NCBI GenBank assembly: GCA_030180135.1
Contig: CM058235.1
Span: 92,356,535 to 92,420,534 of the forward strand
Source: Orychophragmus violaceus
Taxonomy: Eukaryota; Streptophyta; Magnoliopsida; Brassicales; Brassicaceae
Length of the DNA stretch: 64,000 nucleotides
Direction of reading: 5' to 3'
The notes below the pieces were generated by a model. The model searched no databases, had not been told where the DNA came from, and saw only the letters and a program-made list of their open reading frames with translations. Positions 15,055 to 25,463 of the stretch are shown one piece after another. Each line of letters begins with the position of its first letter. The first letter of the stretch is position 1. The translations under genes and the position numbers were made by a program.

Positions 15055-16332
15055 TCAACCATTGGTGAAAAGTAACCCGTTCTCCACCCAGAACCGGTGT
15101 GTCTTGCCTTCTCTCGCCAATTTCATCAATTCTTGGGCAGCTGAATCACGCTGCAAGCCTTCTCGGATCCGTCCCAAAATGCATCCTTCGACCAAACTAA
15201 CGGCTGCCAGCTCGACCTTCCGACTTAATGCATCAGCCACCACATTTGTCTTTCCAGGCTTGTACTCCAAGGTATAATCGAACTCGGCCAGGAAGTCTTG
15301 CCAACGAGCCTGCTTTAGAGATAACTTCTTCTGCGTCTGGAAATAACTTGTAGCAACATTGTCCGTCTTAATCACAAAGTGTGATCCCAACAGGTAGTGT
15401 CTCCAAATTCTTAGGCAATGGACAACAACTGTCATCTCCTTTTCCTGGACCGTGTATCTCCTCTCGGTCTCGTTTAGCTTCCGACTCTCAAAGGCAATCG
15501 GATGACCCTCTTGCATCAAGACTCCTCCAATCTTAAAATCAGATGCATCCGTGTGTAACTCGAATGGCAACTTAAAATCCGGTAAGGCAAGGACATGTTC
15601 TTGACTTACTGCGGTCTTTAACTCCTAAAAGGCCTCTTGACTTCTATCTGACCATTCCCATGACTTCGCCTTCTTCAATAAGTCTGTCAAGGGAGCAGCC
15701 CTTTTAGAGTATCCCTCAATGAAACGACGATAGTAGTTCGCCAGTCCAAGAAATGACTGTAACTCCGTCACTTTAGTCGGAGCCTCCCACTCCATGATCG
15801 CCTTGATCTTGGTATTGTCCATCTTCAATTTTCCATGCCGAATGACATGTCCCAAGAACTGGACTTCCTCGGTAGCAAAAGTGCACTTCTCCCGCTTCAC
15901 GAACAGCTCGTTATCACGAAGAACTCGAAGGACAGTCCGCAAATGTTCAACATGCTCCTCCATCGAGTTACTATAGAAGACAATGTCATCCAAGTAGGCC
16001 ACCACAAATCGACCCAGATACGGCTGAAATATTTGATTCATTAGGGTGAAAAATGTGACTGAGGCGTTCGTGAGGCCAAAGGGCATCACAAGCTACTCAA
16101 ACGACCCATACCGAGTTATGCATGCAGTCTTTGGCTCACCTCCTTCAACAATCCGGACTTGATAGTAACCTTTTTGTAAGTCTATCTTGGTATACACCTT
16201 GGCTCCTCCAAGTCTGTCAAATAAGTTCGCGATCAAAGGAATCAAATAGCGGTTCTTGATCATTACCTTATTAAGTGCCTGATAGTCCACACACATCCTC
16301 AAAGATCCATCTGACTTCTTCTGGAACAACAC
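15055..16332 (-). pseudogene. Gypsy reverse transcriptase and RNase H
   Basis: Reverse transcriptase fragments at 16332-16093 ([29 protein letters not shown]) and 16089-15625 (MPFGLTNA, then the active site [13 protein letters not shown]). RNase H at 15570-15055 (LHTDASDFKIGGVL, DNVATSYFQ, NVVADALSRK). The pieces are separated by in-frame stops; a stop replaces a codon between 16093 and 16089. Confidence 0.9.
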
Positions 16333-16359
16333 CGGTGCACCATAAGGAGCTTGGGACGG

Positions 16360-18278
16360 TCACATCTTCCATGTTGCCAACAGTTCCTCGAGTTGCTTCC
16401 TCAACTCTTCAAGTTCCGATGGAGCCATCCGATAAGGCGCCATTGCTGGTGGTTTGGCCTCCAACTCGATTCGGTGGTCCACCTCCCTCCTATGTGGCAA
16501 CTTCTCTGGTAATTTTGCTGGCATCACGTCCATGTTCTCCTCTAGAACAACTTCAATAGCTGGCGGTATTGGCGTGGTATTCTCAGATTCGCATTCCACC
16601 TTCACCACCGCCAAAAATGTGGGCTCACCCTTTTTCACACCTTTGGAGAGTTGCATCGCCGACAAGTGCTTCGGTCCATCATTCTTCTCTCCAACGGTAG
16701 GAACCATGCATGGGGATCCCTTCTCAAAGATGCAAACCGAGCTGAGTGCGGGCATCGGTATTTCCATGACTTGCCTCATGAAGTCTAATCCGAGGACAAC
16801 TTTGAAGTCATCCATAGGCACCACGGAGAAGTTGACCGGACCGATCCAATCTCCCAGCTTCATCTCCACTCTAGCTGTACCAGTAACCGGTTGGGCTTTG
16901 GTGTTCACCATCTTCATCCATCCCTCCCGTTTATCCCACTTGATCTCGAGCCTTCTAGCTTCGTCGTCAGCCATGAAGTTGTAAGTGGCTCCCGTATCCA
17001 CCATCACTCGAGTTTGCTTCCCATTATTTTAGGCCTCTATGTACATGAGCCCCTTGCTCATTGGTTTTGTAACCGGACTTTCCTTAAGAGCGTTAAGGAG
17101 TTGTAACGACCCCATCTTGCTTGATTCTCCTTCTTTAGTCTCCGCATCACGATTCTCTCTAATCGCGGATAGTGGCCCCATCTTTGGACAGTCCTTCATC
17201 TGATGTGGCCCCTTGCACACGAAACATCCACCCCTTGGTACGAATGATTTCTTCTTGGCTTCAAAATCTTCCCGTCGAGAACCTCTCTCATAGTTCCTTG
17301 ATGGTCGGGCATTTTCTCGGCCATAATCTCGCCTCTCTCCCACACCTTTAGTCACAACCTTCTCCCTCTTCTTGAATGAATCGGAGGGACCATGAGTGCG
17401 AAAGTCAGTTAACGACTCGGCGACCGCAATAGCTTCATCTACGGACTGAACTCTCCTTCGGTGCAACTCTTATTTAGCCCAATTTTGAAGCCCATCGGTG
17501 AAGTAGAACACGAGTTCCTCATCCAACATGTTAGGAATTTGTAGCATGAGGGTCGTGAATTCTTTCACATAGTCACGAATCGTACCTTTTTGTCTTAGTT
17601 CCCTCAACTTCTTTCGTGCTTCATACACGACGTTTTCCGGGTAGAAATGACACTTCAGTTCCTTCTCGAACTCATCCCACGTCTCGATCCGACATATTCC
17701 CCGTTCCATCTCCGTGTGTTTTTTCCACCACCATAACATGGCCATTTCCGTCAAGTACGAAGTCGCAGCATTCACCTTCGCCATCTCCTCCCCAAGATTG
17801 AGATTGTCGAATTATTGTTCCATCTGCCAAAGGAAATTCACAACTTCCTTAGCATCTCTTACCCCGTTAAATCGCGATGGTTTCGGAAAGTCCACCCGTC
17901 CTACTCCATTGGCGATAACGGCTCCTCCATTTGCGCTTGCCTTCTTGCATAGCGCCACGTCTTCCTACACAAAGACGAACCTTGCTTTCATCCCCTCAAT
18001 GTCTTCTCGCAAGGCTTGGATACATCCCGTCATTAGTTCCTTCAACCCCTCAAAGCGGGAGTCCAGGTCATAGGCGCTTTGTCTAAATTCCTCCAACCCT
18101 TCGAACACATGACTCTCCAACCCGGTCACGTTGTACTCGACCCTCTCGAGCTTCTCCGACATCTCTCCAACAACCGCCCCCAAAGCCTCCTGGGAAACAC
18201 CCTTATCCCGTTGTTTGCTCCTTGGACATTCGTGGCCTCGGAATTCGTACTGGTAGCATCTTTGCTTCCCTTAACCAT
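16360..18278 (-). pseudogene. Gypsy gag and aspartic protease
   Basis: Gag starts near the ATG at 18276-18278. It includes a capsid-like segment (YLTEMAMLWWWKKHTEME, 17784-17470) and a zinc knuckle CFVCKGPHQMKDC (near 17220). The protease follows with the active-site motif VDTGATYNF at the start of 17007-16360. Stops at about 17466 and 17028 break the frame. Confidence 0.87.
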
Positions 18279-18331
18279 TCTCTCGGACAGACTTCTCTCT
18301 AGCCTCGGTTGAACTCGGCTCTGATACCACT

Positions 18332-19035
18332 TGTCACGGACTAATTCTTCAGAATTGGTACGTGCGTCCTTAGCACCTTTTCACCCCTCGTGATTGCTAA
18401 GTCAGCCTCACTCAAAACTCGAACTTTAGAACATTAGAAATATAAAGAGAAAACTCTTAGAGAGAGAAAACTTAGAGAGATGTTTATATTGAGAATTTTT
18501 TTTTTTTGATAACTCAGGTAATCCGGCTGAATTAGGAGACCGGCGGCGGCACAGCGTACGGATTGCAAGTCCTAGCTGTAGACCAGCGCATCATCCCCCT
18601 ACACCGACTAATCCTAGGGCCCGGAGAGACCATGTGAATACCCCCAGCGCATCATCCCCCCTATATTGAGAATTGTTGGATGCTTACAAATGAAAACTTC
18701 ACCCCTATTTATACAAATTCTCAACTCAAATGAACGATCGAGATTAAAACGATATAACGGTGGAGATTAGATTTAACCTACTCAATTACCTCCACTATCT
18801 CCACGATCATACTCCACTACCATCATTACACTCCACCACCATTATTACACTCCACTACTCCAACATAATCATTACACTTATATCACAATCCACTATCTCA
18901 TCTACTTTTAAATAATTACATTTACATAAGTAAAAATATTTAATAAATATTTAGTGGATTTACTTTCCCCGGTTAGGCCTATTCCGTAGATTCATTCGTT
19001 AAACGTATTGGGTTAAAAATGGACCGTGACGTGAC
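18332..19035 (-). repeat. 5' LTR of the gypsy element, carrying an insertion
   Basis: Same LTR as 13201-13718 (TGTCACGGAC at the inner edge), lengthened by an approximately 177-bp retroposon plus its TSD at 18485-18674. The inner edge joins a tRNA-type primer-binding site. The outer edge is slightly changed (CCGTGACGTGAC instead of CCGTGACA). Confidence 0.88.
18485..18674 (-). mobile_element. SINE-like retroposon inside gypsy LTR
   Basis: TSD TATATTGAGAATT at 18485-18497 and 18662-18674. The insert (18498-18661) begins with a T run on the plus strand, so it is a poly(A)-tailed copy in minus orientation. It is GC-rich compared with its surroundings and contains a duplicated stretch, CAGCGCATCATCCCCC, near 18584 and 18645. 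No clear A/B boxes, so the family is uncertain. Confidence 0.75.
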
Positions 19036-19040
19036 CGTAC

Positions 19041-19256
19041 GTAACTTAACACATCATTTACCGTTAAAAGAAAACAGAATTTGCCACACAGCACACAAGA
19101 CAAGAAAAAGCGAAGCTGAAAAAATTCCACACGCAATTCTCGCGAGTGATCTCCACTCTCTTGTTTTCTTCAGAAGGAAAAGTCAAGAACCATTTTGTCT
19201 TTGTGACAAGGCGCGTGTGAAATTTCATCATGTTTTCTTCTATAAACCCTTTCATG
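19041..19256. other. Single-copy-looking remnant interrupted by a hAT element
   Basis: Joins 19947-20266 across the hAT insertion. It is less AT-rich than intergenic neighbours. Arabidopsis has two small genes at this place (between MDAR6 and ISPF), but no product is recognisable here, so this may be a decayed gene or promoter. Confidence 0.3.
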
Positions 19257-19946
19257 GACCTTACTAGGCCTGGGATTAAAAACCGACCCGAATTTGCCGA
19301 ACCGAACCGAAATTTTGGCAATTCGGGTCGGTTCGTGTTATTAGATACTAACCGAACGGCTGATTTAATAATTTAGTTCGGGTATTGCTTCGGTTCGGTT
19401 CGGTTCGAACCGAATGGATAACCGAAAACTAGAAACCACTGCATCATCTTCATCGTCGAGCCACCTTCGTCCTCATCATCTTCACAGTCGTCGAATCGCT
19501 GTCATCAACAACCTAAAAAATGTGGTCGTCATGTTGCCGCACGAAATTTTGCGCGATATTCTCTTTTTATCTAGGGTTACGAGAGGTAAGTGATGATAAG
19601 AAATAGGCTAATATTCAAATGAATTAATTAGATTTAGTAGGCTTTATGAGCCTCTCAGCCCAAATGTTTAGATAACATACCCATTTATCATTCTAAATAA
19701 AAGAAATAATATTTAATATATAAACCGGCAATATGAAAGCAAACCGAATTAATAATAAATTGATTTCAACCAAACTTTTTGCACGTACACACAAAACTTC
19801 GGTTATTTCGGGTTTTGGGTTCAAAATCCGAATTACCCGTTAACCGAACCAACCCGAACCGTTTTCAATTTCGGTTAATTTTGGCAAATTTTCTAAAACC
19901 CAAAAAACCCGACCCGATTACCCGAAGTCCCAGGCCTAGACCTTAC
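19257..19946. mobile_element. Non-autonomous hAT element (674 bp)
   Basis: 8-bp TSD GACCTTAC at 19257-19264 and 19939-19946. The element 19265-19938 has terminal inverted repeats TAGGCCTGGGA/TCCCAGGCCTA. Its subterminal regions are packed with CCGAACC/GGTTCGG repeats in both orientations, as in related Brassicaceae elements. No transposase coding. Confidence 0.88.
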
Positions 19947-20266
19947 GATCCCAAGGAAGAGGCCGAAACAGCTACAAAGAAGAACGCCAGAGGTTGGAGG
20001 CTTACCATGGCTGTATAATCTCTTAAGAATTTCAAGTTCAAAAACAAGGCATAAGGTACTTTTTTAAAGAATGGAGTTTGACCATGACTGGTGTTTCAAT
20101 TGACAGAGTGAGGATGTTTTAGATTTGATCATGGATGCTTTATCACGCTATTAAGTACGTACGTTGTGTCCATTTTGATTAACACCGATTGTAGATTTAC
20201 ATTAGAAACTGTTTTATTTTATTTTATTGAGATTGATACATTAAAGAATACTATGATAACATTGAC

Positions 20267-21913
20267 TCACTTCTTCATGAGGAGAATAACAGTGTGAGCG
20301 GCAATGCTTCTGTTTTCTCCGAGGCTATCAACTTTCTCATGAGTTTTAGCTTTTAAGTTCACAACAGAAGGATCTGCACCAAGAAGCTTTGACAGATTGG
20401 ATCGGATTGTCTCTTTGTGTGGACTTATCTTTGGTCTCTGTAGAATCAATGTCGCATCTAGGTTTCCTATCTCGTACCCTGCCTCGTCCATTAGTCTCAC
20501 CTAAAACACAAAGACAAAAAAAAAACTTGTTTCAAGTTCATTGAATCATTTCTTCATACCGACAAGAAACTGACATTTGTTTTTTTCTTCTATAACTATA
20601 TAACCTCATTACAATAGATCATCATTTAGTGTTTATGCCATGATTTGCATTAGCTTCCATGCGATCAACGTTCACAATCAACAGCGGGTTTGAACTTAAC
20701 AAAGATATTACACTAAACCTAAGCCATAATTTACAACAATTATGAATTACATACTTAACATCAATCACATGTGTTGCCTCCGATGATAATGTGATTGATG
20801 TTAAGTATGTAATTCCAAGTTGTTGTTGTAAATTATGGCATACACGAGTTTTGTCTTGCGAAGCCTTGGGCCTTGGCATAACTCAGATTTATCTGTTAAT
20901 TTAGCTTCCGGCATCTATCAATCATCAACAAAAGATACATGAAACTAAATTAACTGATAAAACTGAGTTATGCCAAGGCTTTGCAAGACAAAACTCATGT
21001 ATGCACCAGGATATAAATGTTATACATAGCATCGTTGAGTGATCACAACAGTTAAGAAGGCCCAAAGTTTAAAACCGATTTTTTTTTTTCTCCACATGTT
21101 TTCTACTTTCTATTGATGAAAAAATTATACTCAGTATTACAGATCCTTGACATTAATCAACATCATGCGAAGTGAATAAATTCCATAAACCTAAGGATCT
21201 ACATAGCTTCAAAATCTGAAACGTTCTATATAATACCGCAGACAAAAAAGCAGGCTTAAAGACTGTAAATTGGTAGGCAAAAGGGAAATCTTGGTATACA
21301 GAAATGAATATCAAGACGAGCAAAGAAAGCTTACAGCTTCTTTGATGAAGACAGATGATGCAGCTCCTTTCCATTTAGGATCAGAATCAGGGAAAATCTG
21401 GCCGATATCAGGAAGCCCTAAAGCTCCCAATATTGCATCCACTACACAATGGAGCAACACATCGCCTGCACAATATCCCCAATCACAAAGAAGTTCAAAA
21501 ACTCAGTTCCAAAACCTATAAAATCTAATTCCCACGGAAACAAAAAGACGAATTCACAATTCGAATTTCCGTGAAACTTTACCATCGGAGTGAGCTTCGC
21601 AGCCTCTATCATGAGGGATATCAATCCCACCGATTATCAGTGGGTATCCTGGCTCTAACCGATGCAGATCGAACCCATGACCCACTCGAAACGGAAGAGT
21701 TCGGGTTGAAGTCACCGGATCATTGACACCGACGACGGAAGAAGCAGCCAAAGCCGATACTGAAAAAGGACGGGATAACGAGAGAGTCTTTGGCCTCCGT
21801 GTAAAGAAACCATGACCGCCGATCGTCGCCGCCGGGAGAAGGAATGGGTTTTTGGTAATATGAGAGTGAAACAAAGGCGAAGAAGATAGCCGAGTACAAG
21901 TAGCCATAGCCAT
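20267..21913 (-). CDS. ISPF: 2-C-methyl-D-erythritol 2,4-cyclodiphosphate synthase, plastid
   Basis: MEP-pathway enzyme converting CDP-ME 2-phosphate into the cyclic diphosphate MEcPP and CMP in plastids (family knowledge). Three exons on the minus strand: 21913-21583, 21465-21335 and 20500-20267, totalling 696 nt, giving 231 residues, the usual plant length. A Ser/Arg-rich transit peptide of about 50 residues precedes the conserved start [12 protein letters not shown] with the metal-binding Asp-X-His. [22 protein letters not shown] with the next His (VLLHCVVDA), [10 protein letters not shown], and the C-terminal signature [16 protein letters not shown] follow. Intron 2 is 834 bp and holds two long palindromes. 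Transcribed divergently from the G-patch gene. No lesion seen. Confidence 0.96.
20723..21004. repeat. Two adjacent long palindromes in ISPF intron 2
   Basis: First: arms 20723-20770 and 20789-20839 pair over about 48 bp with a loop under 20 bp. Second: arms 20838-20886 and 20961-21004 pair over about 43 bp. The first would form a near-perfect hairpin RNA on either strand. They may derive from a fold-back element; no TSD could be assigned. Confidence 0.75.
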
Positions 21914-22246
21914 TTCTTCTCTGATTTTCTCCCCTAGTCAATCCGCCACTATATTTTACTTTATTTTAAAAAAACAATATATGTAAAAGAAGCGGGCTTT
22001 TATGGGTGAAGAGATTTATAAATACATGTTTGGGCCAGTCCTGTAGCCCATTTAAAAGTTGTTCCGCCGATCAGTTGCATTTTCGAAAAAGGCCGCGTTG
22101 TAGAGTATAATTGCTCATCACTTCTTTCGCTTTAGGTTTCTCCTCCCAGCTGCCCCTAAACTCCCTCGCCTACTCTTCTCTTCTTGAGCTCCAACAAAAC
22201 GGCGACGTATTGTCTTCAATCGATCGCCGGAAACTAAGAAGAGAAG
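21914..22246. promoter_or_regulatory. Divergent promoter between ISPF and the G-patch gene
   Basis: Only 333 bp separate the two start codons. Site II-type motifs occur as TGGGCC (22031-22036) and AGCCCA (22045-22050, TGGGCT on the other strand). Such elements are bound by TCP factors and are common before housekeeping genes (established for Arabidopsis). There is no obvious TATA box between the genes. Confidence 0.6.
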
Positions 22247-24497
22247 ATGGCGGCGCCGGAAGCTCCAATTAAGTACGTCGGAATCCTAAAGGAATCCGCC
22301 GCTTTCCGGCTAATGAAATCTATGGTGAGTTAAGTTTTCCTGAATGCTCGAAGCGTAGAAATTTTACAAGGACCTAATTGTTGATTTTCTTAGGGTTGGG
22401 AAGAAGGAGAAGGACTTGGTAAAGATAAGCAAGGGATCAAAGGCTATGTGAGAGTGAAGAACAAACAAGATACAACTGGTTCGTTTCTTCTTCGTAATTC
22501 TCTCTATGGCCTGTATGTAATGGCGATTATAGATGTAAGTCTATAGTTTGGTGAATGTGAAGTTGGGGAATTTAGATTGAGGAAACTGAAATAGAAAGAT
22601 TTGAAATTTTGGGGAATGTGTGTATATACGTAAGCATTAAGACTAAAGATTTGAAATTTGAGAGCAGGTGTTGGTGTTGATAAGCCTAATCCATGGGCAT
22701 TTGATACAACTCAGTTTGATAACATTCTCAAGAAATTGAAAGTGGTAATGACCGTTCCCTGTGTTTATTTTTACTTATCTCTTTGAAAAGTGCAAGTGAT
22801 TTCAATCTCCTTTTCTTCTTGTGTTTTATCTGCAGCAAGCAGCACCTAGCAAGAATGATGATGGTATATTTTTACTTCTTATTGACTTTAGTTCTTTTTT
22901 ATTTATTTATTATGGCAATCTAGTTATCCTCATGAATCCTGTTTCTTTGGCATGTAACAGCTTCGGAGAAGGAAGCTGAAAGTGAAGATGAGACTGCCAA
23001 ATCTGAGCCTGTCAAGTCTAAGGTTGCTAAAGTTACTCGTCCACAAGGAAGGTTGTTAGATTTTTTCTTTTCTTAATTATCCCTTTAGAAATTATCTGTC
23101 CCATTGTGTTTTGAGTATTTTGTGTGTGTTTTTTTGGGTTCTGTACTTAGGTACAAACGTAGAGAGAAGGGAAAGCTTGTCAATTCATACTCATCCAAAG
23201 ATCTTGAAGGAATACTGGTAAGCTTTCTTTTCAATTATTTCTATCCTTGTTTGATCCGCTCATGAACAAACATATACTTCTGCATATTGTTAATTTGTGC
23301 ATATTTTCTGGACTTTCTCTGCTATTACCAGCATTCTAACAAAACGCATTATGAAAGTGATAGCCTAACTTGGGCTGAATTGTTTGTTCTGTTTTGTAGG
23401 TTAAGCGAACTGAGGAGCCTTCTCCTGCGGTTTGTGACATAGCCGATACTATGGAGATTGAAATTATATCTGAGGACCAACATGCTAGTGTTACAGGTGA
23501 TTAGATTGCCATGAAATCTTGAAATGGTGCTACTTTAGGTTTCTTCGAGCTGAAAATGTTTATTGATCTCTTGGACTGAACAGAACAGAAAATCGAAGAA
23601 CCTTCTTTGGACTGGTGGGGATTTAAATCCGGATTTGTCTCGGGTGGTCTTCTTGGAGCCAAGTCTGGCAAAAAGAAATCATCCAAATCTAACGAGAGAA
23701 AAATGTTTTGTGAGGACGATCAAGAGAATCTTTACAACATGGTTCAGGTATGTGTCTGACTCTTCTTCTCAAGCTTTTCTTAGAAAAGAGGTATGAATAG
23801 GATATCTTAGAGCTCTGGAAATGTCTGCAGGATAAAGCCACGGCTGGAAAACAAGGACTGGGTATCAAGGACCGGCCAAAGAAAATAGCTGGTGTTCGTT
23901 ACCAAGGAAAGAAAACGTCTTTTGATAACAGTGATGATGATAGTGATGAAGAGGAGGAAGAGGAAGAAGAGAGTGAAGAAGTTGATGATGAAAAGGACTC
24001 TGTTATCGAAAATTCTCTCTCAGCAAAAAGGAAGCTCGATGAAATCATTGAACCCAAAATCAAGTTGAAGAACCTGTGCAAGCAGATTCTTAAAAAGGTA
24101 TGTTGTCAATATACTCTGAACATTTATTGACTTCTTGTATAACATCTCTCGCACGTATTGTATTTCATTCTCAGGACACTGGTAATGGTGGATCCATGAA
24201 GCTAAAAAAGCTTAAATCTCTAATCGATGAACAAGCATCGGTTCTCTCTGAGTTCTCTTCAAGGAAAGATGCTATTAATTACTTGAAACTTAAGGTAATA
24301 CTAATCTTAGCTTTCCTACACTGAACTCTGAGTAAACTTAATCATTTTTTGTTTAGAGGATTGCTATTTTTACTATTGAAAGTTCAAAGTTTTCATTTAT
24401 TACTAATGTTGTACCAACCACATTGTTGCAGCTGGAGCGAAGTGGGAAGTTTGTTGTGGAGGGAAAGAAGATCAGTCTCGTATCAAAAAAGAAGTGA
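22247..24497 (+). CDS. G-patch (D111) domain protein, GPATCH4/PINX1-like
   Basis: Eleven exons: 22247-22324, 22394-22478, 22668-22744, 22836-22863, 22961-23051, 23151-23217, 23400-23496, 23584-23747, 23831-24097, 24175-24294, 24432-24497; 1140 nt, 379 residues, no stops. The G-patch is near residues 19-50 ([26 protein letters not shown]) and should bind a DEAH-box helicase (family knowledge). The middle has a conserved [12 protein letters not shown] segment and [19 protein letters not shown] strongly acidic stretch of about 25 Asp/Glu/Ser residues follows in exon 9. Basic C-terminus ([10 protein letters not shown]). Likely nuclear or nucleolar. Matches the Arabidopsis gene beside ISPF. Exact function is not established from sequence. 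Confidence 0.92.
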
Positions 24498-24991
24498 GGA
24501 CAATTTTTTTTGGTTGGAATTATCATTATACATGCATAGGACAGTGGAGATTAGGGCAAAGTTTTGTTACTGATCCATCACCATTTCGTATGTATAACAA
24601 ATATCATCCTTTAACTAGGAAAATTTTGATGTGGTTTGTAAATCTATTCATACATTCTATGAGAGTTTGCATAAAACTTCACCATAATAAGTTAAATTAA
24701 TCTCGTTTATTTCAAAGCAGATATAAAACAAACACTTCTCTATTGTGTTTACATGTTGGTGTGTATTTACTTTTATATGTATTTTCCCTGCACGATCTTG
24801 GGGTCTATATATTTTCCGATGTAGTTAAACAATGGCAATACAGATCTTCAATTTTGGCACTTCTCTGTAATTGTTCTGTAAAGAAAAAGAAGTGGAATTG
24901 GGTTTTAGTTCGGAAATTATGGATTCGAATCTCAGATTTCATTCGATCAACATATATATATATATATTTATTTATTAACATCGACTATCCT
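24498..24991. other. 3' flank of G-patch gene
   Basis: AT-rich 3' UTR and intergenic DNA with a TA repeat near 24952-24968. The LINE inserted 495 bp past the stop codon. No gene seen. Confidence 0.5.
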
Positions 24992-25019
24992 AAGTCAATG
25001 CAGATGCTTACGCCACCTT

Positions 25020-25397
25020 GTGGGGAGCAAGAATGTGGAGGAGCCCTTAAGTAACGACTCTAGTGTATTCAAAAGATTAAGCTCAGGTACTCCGAAGGAA
25101 AACTCCCATGATAAATTGATGCACAAAAGGAGAAGACTGAGCGGTAGCGATGAGAGAAATGCGAAGAAGGCTAAGAACAATTCATCGGGTAAAAAGAAAC
25201 CCTCTCCATCAGTCTTCTCAAGATTTGGAGTCTCCACTGATGCCACTGAGGCAAATCATTCTGCTATAATAGCAGCTCATTCTGTCGATTTGACAGCACT
25301 TAACCAGAGTCACTCTGCTTGTCTTAAGGCTGGTGATGGTGGTATTAATTTGAAAGAAGGGTTGATGGTTAATACCAACCCTTCGAAAACACAATGA
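25020..25397 (+). pseudogene. LINE ORF1 C-terminal remnant
   Basis: Open frame of about 125 residues, basic and Ser-rich (HKRRRLSGSDERNAKKAKN), directly after the 5' truncation point and before the endonuclease. Position and composition fit the tail of a LINE ORF1 nucleic-acid-binding protein; the capsid-like or zinc-knuckle part is missing. Confidence 0.55.
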
Positions 25398-25463
25398 GGA
25401 TATTAAGCTAGAACTGTCAGAGGGTGGGGAATACCCCTACAGTTCTACATATGAAGAAAGTAC

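Larger units (their letters stand above)
13196..19040 (-). mobile_element. Ty3/gypsy chromovirus-type LTR retrotransposon, degenerate
   Basis: LTRs at 13201-13718 and 18332-19035 flank gag-pol in gypsy order on the minus strand: gag, protease, reverse transcriptase, RNase H, integrase, chromodomain. A candidate TSD CGTAC lies at 13196-13200 and 19036-19040; the outer edge of the upstream LTR seems to carry a short GTGAC duplication. A primer-binding site TGGTATCAGAGCC ends near 18330 and a purine tract abuts 13718. Many stops and frameshifts. The 5' LTR contains a later small retroposon. Confidence 0.92.

Noticed and set aside
20622..20879. 85-residue minus-strand frame in ISPF intron
   Set aside because: It spans the palindromic repeat in intron 2 and is not needed for the full-length protein.
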